Shown here in pieces: positions 28,003 to 37,327 of a stretch of DNA of 64,000 nt. Positions within the stretch are counted from its first letter, which is position 1, and each line of letters opens with the position of its first letter. The stretch covers positions 1 to 64,000 of the forward strand of contig JANPFP010000103.1 in the NCBI GenBank assembly GCA_031423495.1, given 5' to 3'. This DNA is from JACPYM01 sp031423495. Lineage in GTDB: Bacteria > Acidobacteriota > Blastocatellia > RBC074. The position numbers and the translations under genes are program-made. The notes below the pieces were generated by a model. The model was not told the DNA's origin. It searched no databases and saw only the letters and a program-made list of their open reading frames with translations.

Positions 28003-28644
28003 ACGTCCTACCTTTCTTCACACTAAGGGCACCACACGCGCAATCGCCAAAGACGAACACGCGGCGGAAGAAACAATTAGGAAAACGATGCGGCGGTCTG
28101 ATGTCGAAAAACATCAAATGGGCGGGTCGAAAAGGCGAGCCGAGTGTCGCCTGAAAAGACCTAACGCCTGAGGAAACTCCGGCTCAATGAAACGGTTGAG
28201 CCAGCTCAAGGTTAAGCCTGAAACACAATCAGGCACTCTCATAAATACCGCATCAATACACACGCATAGCATATGTATTGACAAGGTTCGCTCTACAAAC
28301 TTTTGCAGGATGAAAGACTGCGACTCGTTGCGCGTAACCCATTTTTAGCCAACAGCTAGCCAACATCTGGATAAATTACGCCCAACGTTTGCACCCATCC
28401 GATCACCGACAGTAAAACCCCACGTCGCAGCTTGAAGTGAGAGGCACAAACAAACGTTACACTGCAAGCCTATTAATCCCTTAGCTATCCCTAGCCAATG
28501 CCCTAATGGCTTAAGCCTGTAATGCCACGACCAATCGTTACGAAACCTTTACCAAAGCGTCAGGAATGGCTGCGCCCAACTAGGTAAGCTACGCCTAGTA
28601 CACCTGAAACTTGCCCGAAATATAAGGAAGATAAACGAACACCC
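28003..28644. other. Gene-free 640-bp region rich in hairpins
   Basis: No credible gene is seen here. It contains a run of closely spaced hairpins (28099-28234), a short palindrome-like stretch near 28254-28279, a repeated AGCCAACA at about 28350-28375, and three CCCTWR motifs at 28478, 28489 and 28501. The upstream TPR gene ends at 28645 on the same strand with no canonical terminator, so the 3' half may be an untranslated tail and the 5' half (nearest 28003) the leader of the TIGR03437 gene. Confidence 0.6.
28099..28234 (-). other. Cluster of small hairpins, candidate structured leader or ncRNA
   Basis: Consecutive stems can be drawn: TGATGT/ACATCA (28099-28116), AGGCGA/TCGCCT (28133-28152), GCTCAA/TTGAGC (28182-28201) and GCCTGA/TCAGGC (28216-28234), plus an alternative TTGAG/CTCAA pairing (28196-28208) that competes with the third. 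On the minus strand this lies about 100-230 bases upstream of the TIGR03437 start. I compared it by eye with c-di-GMP, TPP, cobalamin and RNase P consensus cores and found no match. Confidence 0.35.
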
Positions 28645-31600
28645 TCAAGCACTCTCCGCCTCGTTAAACACCGAACGCCACGCTGCCTGCCCAGCCAATT
28701 GCAAGCTAACCCACACCATCAACAACGGATTCCCGCTGCGTCGTGCGATGTGCCAAACAGTGCGGCGGTGCAATGGAACCAGTACTTCGCTCGTGCGGCT
28801 GTCGGGCGTGAGGCTGCGGGATTCGGCGAGGCGTTGCAAAATGGATTGGTGCGAAACCGCGTGCCCATTGACCTGCCCATGTACCTGGATGCTGCGCTGG
28901 TGATCGGCGTCTTGCAAAGCGGTGGCTAACTCATAAACGAACGTGTCCCATTCGCGCAGCGCGCCGACGTTGACGTGTTCGAGTCGCTTGCTGCCGCGTT
29001 CATAATCGTCACGCAAGAAATCTTCGACGGCCAGCAACAAGGCGTGCGCGTCGCTTCTTTGCATGTCGGGCGGCAGCGTGAGCGCGTGTTCGCTGACGAC
29101 ATAAGCCTCGTTCAACTGTTGGCGTTGGTGCAGGGCCGTCACCAGATTCCACAGCATCCACGGTTCGAGTTCTTTGCGTTCGCGCCAATCGTTGAGCCAC
29201 GCGATCGTTGAACGCGGCTCTTTCATGTCCAGATAGATAAAGCCTACGCTGCCCCACGACCAGTCGTGCGCGCGCAAGGCGGTTTCGTAATAAGCGATGT
29301 AAGTGCGTACGCGATGTTTTTGCCGCGCGGTCACGAGCGTTTCGAGATAGGCAATCGAACCGCGCCGCCACAGATCATCGCGTTCGGGCAGCGCGTCGAG
29401 CCATTCTTTCACCTTGTCGTATTGCCCGCGTTTCGCGTTGCGTTCGACCCACGCGACGACCGCGTTGGCATTCGCCTGATGTCCGTCAACTACGTAATCA
29501 AGGATGGAATCAATTTCAGTATTCCAGCGTTCGGCGCGCGGCGGGTCGTCAACGACTTTCAGGGCTTGTTCGAGCGGATGGCTATCTTCGCTTTCTGAAA
29601 CGCACAGTTCCTGCAAGCGTTGCCGCGCCATCTGAAAGTCTTCGTGATGCAGCGCGAGTTTGAGTTCGCGCAAATAAGTCTCATCGCCGCCGAAGTATTG
29701 TTTGAGATGCGCAATCGTGGTTTCGCAGGCTTCCCACTCGTTGTCTTCATACTGCCAGTCAAAGAGCGTCAGCGCGCCGTATTCATACGTCGGGTCAAGT
29801 TGCAGCGCGCGTTGCAACGCCTCTTTTGCGCCCGTGCGGTCAAGCGTGAGTTGGCGGGCTTCGGCGAGATAGCCCAACGCCGTCGGGTAATGCGGTTGCA
29901 AGCGCGCCATCGCTTCGGCGGCTTCGAGGTAATAGCCGTGGTCTTTGTTCGTGCGATACCAGTCGGCGAGTTGCGCCCACGCAGGATAGAAATTCGGTTC
30001 GTCAGCGACGATCTCGCGCAACAGGCGAACGGCTTCATTCACCGCGCCACGTTCGGCTTCAACGTTGGCGGCGACGATGCGCAAGCTGGCGGGGACCTTG
30101 TCGCCGAACACTGCGGGGCGACACGCGGCGCGCGCTTCATCGAAACGGCGTGCATCGGTATAGAGCCGCGCTTTCAACGAATGAGCTTCGATCAAGTGCG
30201 GTTGCAGGGCGAGCGCGCGGTCAACGGCGGCGAGGCGTTCGTCGAGCTTGCGCGCGTCGGTGATGGTACGCGCGAGTGTCAGCCACGCAAGCGCCTGACC
30301 GGGACGTTGCTCAGTCAACAGGCGCGCACATTCGACAGCGAGGTCGGGTTGCTTGCGCTCTTGCGACCAATCGCGCAGCGCGCGCCAGGCCCATTCGTAT
30401 TCGGGTTCGAGCTTGAGCGCCTGTTGAATGCGCGCGAGCGCCGCGTCTTTTTCGTTGAGCTTCCACAACACCTCGGCGAGACAGCCGTGGTTATTAGCAT
30501 CGAGCGGTGTGAGGGCGATGGCACGTTCCAACACCGCGACGGCTTGGGCTTTTTCGCCCGCGCGCAGGTAAGCCTCTGACAGCGTTTGCGCCGCGTAACC
30601 CCATTTCGGCGCGATGCGCAGCGCCTGTTGCAACGCGGCGATTTCGCCCGTAACGTTCAACCGCACCTGTTGCACCATCGCCAAGTCGAGCCACAAACGC
30701 GGCAACAGCGGAAAGCGTTGCGTAGCTTCTTCGCTCACGCGCAAGGCTTCGTCGAGCCGCTGCATTTCGATGAGCTGTTGAATCATCGCCGTCCAGACCA
30801 GCGGCAAGTCAGGGCGCGCATCAAGCGCGCGTTGCAAAAACGCCAGCACTTCTTCCATCGGCAACGTAGCGTTAGCGCTCGCCCGATAAGCCAACACGCC
30901 GTCGCCGAACGTAACCTGTTTTGCCAATTCATCAGCGAGCAACGCCAACGCTTCGCGCTTTTCGTCAGGCGTATGCGAGATGCTCATCAATTCGCTGATG
31001 GCAAAATCGGTGTCAGCCGAAAGTCGCAAGGCTTGCTCATAGCAGCCGCGGGCTGCGGCAAGATCGCCGCGTGCGGCTTGCACTGCGCCGAGCGTACAAA
31101 AACTCGCCGCACTCTGCGGTTCGAGTTCGCGTGCGGCTTCGGCTTCCTGTTGCGCTTCGTCATAACGCTGCAACTCGATCAACTTATAAGCCAACTCGCG
31201 CCGCCCCCAGGCTTCGTTCGGATCAATCTTGATCAGGCGGCGCAAGGCTCGCTCGGCGGCGGCGGGGTCTTCGCGCAAGGCTTCGACCAGCGTTTGGTTG
31301 AGCGGATAGTTGTGCGGGAAGCGTTCGCACTGTTCGCGCAAAAATGCGTTCGAGGCTTCGCGGCCTGCGGTCTCGGCGATCAGGCGCGACACGTTACGCG
31401 CGGCGTCAACGGCTTGCGGTTCGGCGGTTAAAACGTCGCGCCAGTGTTGCAGCGCTTCGGTCAACGATCCGCGATAAAACGCGATGAGCGCCTTGCCGCG
31501 TAAGCAAGCGGTGCGCGGCGCTTTGCCTTCAGCCTGCGCGGCGAACTTTACGGCCTGCTCAAAATTGCCGTTGCGCGCGTGCGCGTCCGAGGCGTAAAGC

Positions 31601-34026
31601 CACAACTCGCCATCGTCAGGCCGCAAGGCGAGGGCTTCATCCAACACGGCCAACGCACGTACGTCGTCGCCGACTTGTTCGAGCGCACTCGACAGAGTAC
31701 GCGCGGGCGCGCTGTTGCGTTTGCCAAACCGCTTGAAACGATTTTCTAAATGCTGCAACGCACCTTGCGTTTGCCGCAGGTGGCGCGTCGCTACGAAATA
31801 AGACTGTACGTAATACTCCGTCGTATCTTTCAAACACGCCGCAAAGCGATAGAGTTCGGTCGCCACGTCAAAGCGGCGCTGCGCCCAGAGGATGTTCGCT
31901 ACGAGGTAAATGCTGTGCGCGTCTTGCGAACGGTAACGCAACACGCGCTGCAACAACCGCAACGCCTTGCCGTGCCGCCGCGCGTCGGTGCTGAGTTCCT
32001 CGGCGTATTGCTGCCAAAACAAAGGGTCGAAATAACGGCGCGATTCTTTCTTTTCTTTTTCGCTTAACTCTTGGTCAGGGTCAGACTCAGTGACGACTGA
32101 TGGGACTAATGGAACTGACGGGACTGGCGGAACCAATGGAACTGACGGGACTGACGGAACGGGCGGAACTGGTTGGACGGGTGGAACCGGCGGAACTAAT
32201 GGCACGTGCGGAACTGGCGGAACGGGTGGAACTAATGGCACGGCTTCACCTTCATCAATCTTAGTTTCACTGCCACTAATCACAACCTCGTTATCAGCCG
32301 CTAGTTTAACTTCACCAATCACTGCCTCGTTATCAGACTTTGGTTCGTCGCGTTTGTGTAAGGCGCAAAGTTCGGCGAGATAAGCGAGACGCTCTTCGCT
32401 GCGCGACAAGGTACGCAACGCGAAAATCTTGCTCATCTTGAGATTGGCGTCTTCGGGAAAATGTTCGAGCAGTTTTTCTACGCTGGCGAGAATATGCGCG
32501 TTGTCGTCGTCGTACCACGCGATGATCAAACGCGACCAGTGCGTGAGGCGATGTTCGGATTCAGCCGTTTGCAGCGTTTGCCACACGGTCATTGCGACTT
32601 CGCGGTCGTGGCGGTCAAGCGCGTCTTGTATCTGATAAACCTGATCGTAAAGCGCCGCGTCTTTGAGTTCGAGATCGGCGAGCTTGTCTGATTGATCGAG
32701 CGGCACGAGCGCCATGCCGCGCGGGCCGCTTGAACGATAGTGTTTGACGAGTTCGTCGGCGAGGGCTTCGCCGAGGCTGCTGACGTAAGGGTCACGCAAC
32801 AGCAACGTACCGCGTCGCGCGTCATATCCGCTGACCGCTTGCAGGTGCGCGTTGCCCGGATCAACCGTCGCCAGCGTGAACGGAATGCCGCGTTCGATGA
32901 GTTTCACGGCGTCGTCGCGGTTCACACAAAACTCGCGCGTGACGAAGCCCTGTTCCATCGCCCACTTGCGTTCGCTGTAATCAGTCGTGCCGCCATAACA
33001 AATCTGTTCGGCGATGCCTACGTGTTCGACAGACTTTTGCCAGTAACGGCTAATCATCGAGAGCGTAGCCGGTGCGCAAGTCATGTGATGCTGGCGAATG
33101 AAATTCACCGGCAACGTAATGCGCTGCGCTTGATCGCCATTGGACTGCGCGGCGCGCATATTTTCGGCGACGCGCTTGAAAAAATAGCCTTTCGAATTTT
33201 CGGCGAACTCCAGCGCCGCCGCGTAATCGCCGCAATGATAAGCCGCGTCAGAACGCCGCGCGTTAAGCCAGGGTTCGTCGTCTTTGTCGAGCAACGGCAT
33301 GCGTTCGACAAACAGTTCCCAATTCGCACGGGCTTCCTGATGCATTTCGAGATCGCTTTGCAGTTGCGCCAATTGGCCGACAATTGAACCGCTTTCGATG
33401 CGCGTCGCGGCTTCTTGCAACAGCTTCAGCGCTTCCTGTTCACGTTGCAGCAAGACCAGCAAATGCGCTGCGGTTTGAATCGCTGGCCGATACCAGGGGC
33501 GCACTACGAGCGCGTGTTCGGCGGCTTGCAAGGCTTCGGGGTAACGGTCTTCTGCTTCGAGCAAACCCGCGCGTTCGACCCAAACGTAAGGGTCAGTCGG
33601 TGCGCAGGCTTCGGCTTTTGCCAACGCCGTTTCAGCACGGTCAAAGTCGCGCAGGTTGCCGAGCAGTTGCGCGTGCAAGCCGTACCAATCAGCTTGTACG
33701 TTCGGCGTCGCGTCGGGCAGCACTTCGCCAACGGATTGCAAAAACCACCACGCGCGCAATACGCCCGAACGATCACTTAAAGCGCGCGCATAAAAATAAC
33801 GCGCTTCAGCATGCGTCTTGTCGTGCCGCCACGCGCTGTAATGCAACCGCTGCGCCTGACGCGCCGCACCCAATGCATAACACATCCGCCCCGCCAAAAC
33901 TTTGGCGTCAGTTCCCTGCCACTCCTTGAGCGGCGCGAATGCCAACGCAGCGGCATGAGCCTGCAAATAAAGGCCGCGATCATATAGTTCGAGAACCGGT
34001 TGAATGTCAGTTGCCGAGAGTTTCAT
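28645..34026 (-). CDS. Giant TPR protein with an embedded C39-type cysteine peptidase domain (1793 aa)
   Basis: I chose the ATG at 34026; the longer frame starts inside a fold-back repeat. There is no signal peptide, so it is probably cytoplasmic. Order: TPR-like helices (about 1-290); a papain-fold C39 domain (about 305-440) with Gln312, Cys317 (TCAPATLSMI), His394 (NAHLQAV) and Asp412 (RDPY), so the catalytic set is intact; more helices; a Pro/Val linker (about 594-643); then more than 1000 residues of tetratricopeptide repeats. C39 domains are best known from bacteriocin exporters, where they cleave double-glycine leaders, but here there is no ABC transporter. It is read after the secreted CHAT protease gene, 84 bases upstream. 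Substrate unknown. Confidence 0.85.
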   Translation of the reverse strand: MKLSATDIQPVLELYDRGLYLQAHAAALAFAPLKEWQGTDAKVLAGRMCYALGAARQAQRLHYSAWRHDKTHAEARYFYARALSDRSGVLRAWWFLQSVGEVLPDATPNVQADWYGLHAQLLGNLRDFDRAETALAKAEACAPTDPYVWVERAGLLEAEDRYPEALQAAEHALVVRPWYRPAIQTAAHLLVLLQREQEALKLLQEAATRIESGSIVGQLAQLQSDLEMHQEARANWELFVERMPLLDKDDEPWLNARRSDAAYHCGDYAAALEFAENSKGYFFKRVAENMRAAQSNGDQAQRITLPVNFIRQHHMTCAPATLSMISRYWQKSVEHVGIAEQICYGGTTDYSERKWAMEQGFVTREFCVNRDDAVKLIERGIPFTLATVDPGNAHLQAVSGYDARRGTLLLRDPYVSSLGEALADELVKHYRSSGPRGMALVPLDQSDKLADLELKDAALYDQVYQIQDALDRHDREVAMTVWQTLQTAESEHRLTHWSRLIIAWYDDDNAHILASVEKLLEHFPEDANLKMSKIFALRTLSRSEERLAYLAELCALHKRDEPKSDNEAVIGEVKLAADNEVVISGSETKIDEGEAVPLVPPVPPVPHVPLVPPVPPVQPVPPVPSVPSVPLVPPVPSVPLVPSVVTESDPDQELSEKEKKESRRYFDPLFWQQYAEELSTDARRHGKALRLLQRVLRYRSQDAHSIYLVANILWAQRRFDVATELYRFAACLKDTTEYYVQSYFVATRHLRQTQGALQHLENRFKRFGKRNSAPARTLSSALEQVGDDVRALAVLDEALALRPDDGELWLYASDAHARNGNFEQAVKFAAQAEGKAPRTACLRGKALIAFYRGSLTEALQHWRDVLTAEPQAVDAARNVSRLIAETAGREASNAFLREQCERFPHNYPLNQTLVEALREDPAAAERALRRLIKIDPNEAWGRRELAYKLIELQRYDEAQQEAEAARELEPQSAASFCTLGAVQAARGDLAAARGCYEQALRLSADTDFAISELMSISHTPDEKREALALLADELAKQVTFGDGVLAYRASANATLPMEEVLAFLQRALDARPDLPLVWTAMIQQLIEMQRLDEALRVSEEATQRFPLLPRLWLDLAMVQQVRLNVTGEIAALQQALRIAPKWGYAAQTLSEAYLRAGEKAQAVAVLERAIALTPLDANNHGCLAEVLWKLNEKDAALARIQQALKLEPEYEWAWRALRDWSQERKQPDLAVECARLLTEQRPGQALAWLTLARTITDARKLDERLAAVDRALALQPHLIEAHSLKARLYTDARRFDEARAACRPAVFGDKVPASLRIVAANVEAERGAVNEAVRLLREIVADEPNFYPAWAQLADWYRTNKDHGYYLEAAEAMARLQPHYPTALGYLAEARQLTLDRTGAKEALQRALQLDPTYEYGALTLFDWQYEDNEWEACETTIAHLKQYFGGDETYLRELKLALHHEDFQMARQRLQELCVSESEDSHPLEQALKVVDDPPRAERWNTEIDSILDYVVDGHQANANAVVAWVERNAKRGQYDKVKEWLDALPERDDLWRRGSIAYLETLVTARQKHRVRTYIAYYETALRAHDWSWGSVGFIYLDMKEPRSTIAWLNDWRERKELEPWMLWNLVTALHQRQQLNEAYVVSEHALTLPPDMQRSDAHALLLAVEDFLRDDYERGSKRLEHVNVGALREWDTFVYELATALQDADHQRSIQVHGQVNGHAVSHQSILQRLAESRSLTPDSRTSEVLVPLHRRTVWHIARRSGNPLLMVWVSLQLAGQAAWRSVFNEAESA
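32095..32246 (-). repeat. Tandem 9-bp-type repeat encoding a Pro-Val-Pro linker
   Basis: Imperfect units around GGAACTGGC / GGGACTGAC repeat in phase with codons, giving an approximately 50-residue (PxVP)n stretch at about residues 594-643 of the TPR-C39 protein. It separates the peptidase-bearing N-terminal part from the long TPR superhelix and may vary in length between strains. Confidence 0.85.
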
Positions 34027-34029
34027 TAA

Positions 34030-34123
34030 GAGTGAAAAGTGAAAAGTGAACAGTGAACAGTAAACCATCGTGAAAGTGAAACCCTTTCGGGATTATTCAC
34101 TTTTCACTGTTCACTTTTCACTT
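34030..34123. repeat. Fold-back element of GTGAAAA words between the TPR and CHAT genes
   Basis: The left arm carries GTGAAAAGTGAACAGTGAA. The right arm holds its complement at about 34105-34123, around an inner loop. The right arm overlaps the last codons and stop (34111-34113) of the CHAT gene, so the terminal Glu-Ser-Glu-Lys of that protein is encoded by repeat sequence. Confidence 0.8.
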
Positions 34124-37092
34124 TCTGCGCCAATCAACACAAACCCCGCCCAATAAAACGGATGATCGGTTGCAGGCTTTTTGAGCAAAGGTAAGACGGC
34201 TTGGCGCAGGGCTTCAGCTTTGGACGAATGCTTGACGAGTGCCTGATGAAAGCCTTGCATCAACTGGCGCGTACTCGACGATTCGACTTTCCACTGGCTA
34301 ACCACCGTCGTCGGTACGCCCGCGACAAAGAGCGACCAGGCCAGGCCGATGACGCCTTCGCCCGCGCCAATGCGCCCGCGCGCCGTTTCGCAAGCCGACA
34401 GCACGGCGAGTTCGGCAGACAGATTCATCTGCATCAACTCCCACGCTTCTAGCAATCCGTCCTCTTCGGCGTTGGCCTCTTTGGCATTGGGCGTCGCCAA
34501 CGCCAAGTAGGAATACATCGGCTCGGCATCGTTCACCACGCCGTGCGTAGCGATATGCAAAATGCCAGCCGTGGCGGCTTCGGCTTTCAAGCGATCTTCG
34601 CGCGCCTCTGCTCCGATGAACACTTTGCCGCGCGCGCCATAAAGCTGCCCCACCGCTTTGACCTCGGCTTCGGCTTCGGGCAACGGATCGAATTTGGCAC
34701 CGCGCAAGGTAAGTTCCAAACGCTTGCGGTGTTCCTGCCCCAGCGCCGGATTGCCGAAAGCGAGCAGGCGCGTCGCTGTCGCGCGACGTTCGCGGTGCTT
34801 TTGCATTTCACGCAATACGGTCAGGGAAGGAGCGTAAGAAACGGAGGCGGTCTCGATCAGATACTGATTTTTCGGTGTGACCAGGGCTTGAAAAGGCAGT
34901 TCCCATAATTTGCCGTCAGGCACGATCACCAGCCGCGTTTTACCCGCGAGTTGCGCTTGCGCGGGTTGTAAAAGCGACTGGTAAAGTCGGCGCGCAGTGG
35001 CGCGAAAGGTAACGTCCTGTTCGGCCAGTTGGCTGCGAAAGGCTTGCGCCTGTTGGGCAAGTTCATCCGGTTTAATGGGTAAAGAATAAACCTGTAAGGC
35101 GGGACTGGATTCTTTAACGCTGCGGGTAATGACAAACAGCAAGGTGGCATCGTTCGTCACGACAAATTCCAACAGAGCGGTGCGCGTGTCAGTCACCAAT
35201 TGCGGCAATTCATCGGCGCTGAGAATGGGAGCTTCCCCTAGTTGCGTGCGCAACACCGGATGACGCGCGTAAAGCTGGTTCAGATAAGCTTCATAAGCCA
35301 GCCGGGCCTTGTGCTGTTGTTCTTTTAACGCTGACGAATTGGCCCCGCCGGGAGATTGAACCTGTTGATTCAATTGCGTCATGGCCTTGCGCAAACGCTG
35401 CTCTTCGGTTTGTTCGGCCGGGGTCAACCTTTGCAGGATATTCGTGCGACTTTGCTTGAGCACGTCAAGCAAGACGCGCGCCTTGGCTTTTTCGGCGTAA
35501 GCGAGCGCCTCAGCGTACCGCTTTTCGCTATGACAGAGACTTACCAATTCTCGATAAGGTTTAAGCCTATCTTCAAAATAATATGATTGCCCCGCGTCGC
35601 TTCCGGTTAGCTGCAAACGCACGGCTTCGATTTCTGTCACAGCCGTTTCCAAACTGCGCCGCGCTTCCGTCGTGCGGTTGAGCGCGCGATAAGCGATGCC
35701 AAGCACTGTCAGCGCAGCGTAATACTTGTCGCGATCTTGTCCCTGCTCCACCAAACGAATCACCTGCTCGGCAGCAGCCACGGCTTCCTGAAATTTACCC
35801 AAGACCAGATAAGCCTGCCCGATCTGTAATTTCGCCGAGGCAATACCAGCCACGTAATTGATTTTTTCGGCAATCACCAAAGCCTTTTGATAGTGTTCCA
35901 ACGCGGCGGCAACTTGCCCAGAGAGCAACTCAACCTGGCCGAAATCAATTTCCAGACTGACCAAACCGGGCTGCTGCGCGGCGGCTTCAACCTGACGAAT
36001 GTTGGCGGCAAAGAATTCGCGCGCACGCACAAAATCACCTGACTGCAAATATGCCCGCCCTATCTGTTGACGGGCAGCAGCCAGCAAGAAACGGTTGTTC
36101 AACTTTTCAGCCCGCGACTCGGCTTGTAAAGCATGTTCCAACGACAGCGCCGCATTGCCTTGCCTGAACTCAATATCGGCAAGGCCCAGCAAGGCTTGAG
36201 TTTGCGCAACCGATTGCGGATTAGCTTTCCCATCCTCTATCGCTTGCAGCAACGCCTGCATTGCTCTGCGAAAATTCCCCTGGCTTTTCAGACTTTCTGC
36301 TAAGCCAATGGCGAGAATTTCACGTTTGAACGTAATGCCCGCCTGCAAGCGGCGCGTCAGGCTTTTTTGATAAACTTCGACGCTCGCCCCGTAATCGCCC
36401 AGCGCGTAATAGGCTTGCCCCATCAACGCGTGTGCTTGCGAAATGCAATAAGGGTCGTTGAGTTTTTCGGCTACTTCTAAACCAATCTGTTGGTCGGCCA
36501 AAGACAGCGCGTACTTTCCCTGAGTGAACTTGTTTTGCCCCAACGTAAACAAAGCGTCACATAGTGCATTGGTCACCAATCCAGCTTCCTGTCCCAGCAA
36601 TTGCCAACGCTGTTCGGCAGAACCGGCTTCAGAAAGTTGCGCCGCCAATTGATCCTGCAAAGAGGTTTCTTGCCAAATGTTCCATTGGCCCGCAGCTTCC
36701 TTCCACTCGATTTCCCAACCATTGGCGTGCCAGGTTTCAGAACGACTGACGGCCACCGGGTCAAAATATGAGTAATCGAACCTCACCCGCATCTTGATTC
36801 CTGCGGCGGATGGCTGGAAGTCCGTCATCGTAACCGAACTAATTTTGATGCTCTCGCGGCGCGCGAAAAATCGCTGCTGCGCTTGCCGTCGCGCTTCGCG
36901 CTGTGGCGCTTGCTCTCCCCAGAATTGCGTTAACGCCTCAACGTCTTTGCGCGCCCAGGCTGCTAGATATTCAGCCGCGCGCGCGCGCGCTGACGCTTCT
37001 GCGGAGGGCGGCAACGAGCCAGCCTGACCCGCCGCCATGAGCGGCAGGAATGCCAAACATCCGCAAAGAATTTTCACTTTCAGGAAATTCAT
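34111..37092 (-). CDS. Secreted TPR-CHAT caspase-like protease
   Basis: The ATG at 37092 starts a signal peptide (VKILCGCLAFLPLMAAGQA), so the protein should act outside the cytoplasm; no good ribosome binding site is seen for it or for the longer frame from 37200. A nuclear-transport-factor-like segment (about 30-130) precedes at least eight tetratricopeptide repeats (about 180-560). The C-terminal CHAT domain (about 680-993) has the catalytic pair His850 (HIATHG) and Cys901 (LSACET), plus the family's GVIGLAWSLFVAGVPTTVVSQW motif. CHAT proteases of clan CD often cut after a basic residue when activated through their repeats. No CRISPR effector or gasdermin is nearby. Its last codons lie in a fold-back repeat. 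Confidence 0.9.
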   Translation of the reverse strand: MNFLKVKILCGCLAFLPLMAAGQAGSLPPSAEASARARAAEYLAAWARKDVEALTQFWGEQAPQREARRQAQQRFFARRESIKISSVTMTDFQPSAAGIKMRVRFDYSYFDPVAVSRSETWHANGWEIEWKEAAGQWNIWQETSLQDQLAAQLSEAGSAEQRWQLLGQEAGLVTNALCDALFTLGQNKFTQGKYALSLADQQIGLEVAEKLNDPYCISQAHALMGQAYYALGDYGASVEVYQKSLTRRLQAGITFKREILAIGLAESLKSQGNFRRAMQALLQAIEDGKANPQSVAQTQALLGLADIEFRQGNAALSLEHALQAESRAEKLNNRFLLAAARQQIGRAYLQSGDFVRAREFFAANIRQVEAAAQQPGLVSLEIDFGQVELLSGQVAAALEHYQKALVIAEKINYVAGIASAKLQIGQAYLVLGKFQEAVAAAEQVIRLVEQGQDRDKYYAALTVLGIAYRALNRTTEARRSLETAVTEIEAVRLQLTGSDAGQSYYFEDRLKPYRELVSLCHSEKRYAEALAYAEKAKARVLLDVLKQSRTNILQRLTPAEQTEEQRLRKAMTQLNQQVQSPGGANSSALKEQQHKARLAYEAYLNQLYARHPVLRTQLGEAPILSADELPQLVTDTRTALLEFVVTNDATLLFVITRSVKESSPALQVYSLPIKPDELAQQAQAFRSQLAEQDVTFRATARRLYQSLLQPAQAQLAGKTRLVIVPDGKLWELPFQALVTPKNQYLIETASVSYAPSLTVLREMQKHRERRATATRLLAFGNPALGQEHRKRLELTLRGAKFDPLPEAEAEVKAVGQLYGARGKVFIGAEAREDRLKAEAATAGILHIATHGVVNDAEPMYSYLALATPNAKEANAEEDGLLEAWELMQMNLSAELAVLSACETARGRIGAGEGVIGLAWSLFVAGVPTTVVSQWKVESSSTRQLMQGFHQALVKHSSKAEALRQAVLPLLKKPATDHPFYWAGFVLIGAESEK

Positions 37093-37327
37093 ATCGTCGT
37101 GAAAAGTTTTAGGTCGAAAAGTTTTTTCGAATAATTTTTTTGCCCGCGCCAATATCAAGCGACTTTCCGGCAATTTCACTCGGCGAGCAACGGTATGCAT
37201 GGCGAGACTTTACTGCATCCCGCTTTGCGAACAAATCCTGTTACGGATGCCCCCCCGCTGCTGAGATATCCGTGCTAAACCACACACCGCCTCGCGCGGT
37301 CATTACCAAGTAAGAGAGGTTACTCAT

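Noticed and set aside
28140..28190. RNase P RNA, suggested by GAGGAAACTCCGGCTC
   Set aside because: The conserved RNase P segments that should follow (such as ACAGAAA and the 3' core) are absent, and the region is too short.
28278..28306. Promoter on the plus strand (TTGACA)
   Set aside because: The -10 position reads TTTTGC and there is no plus-strand gene downstream.
32090..32383. Plus-strand frame rich in Thr-Gly-Gly repeats
   Set aside because: It is the antisense reading of the Pro-Val-Pro linker in the TPR-C39 gene.
34111..37092. Craspase-type (Cas7-11-associated) or gasdermin-activating CHAT defence protease
   Set aside because: The protein has a signal peptide, and there is no CRISPR effector, gasdermin or other defence gene nearby.
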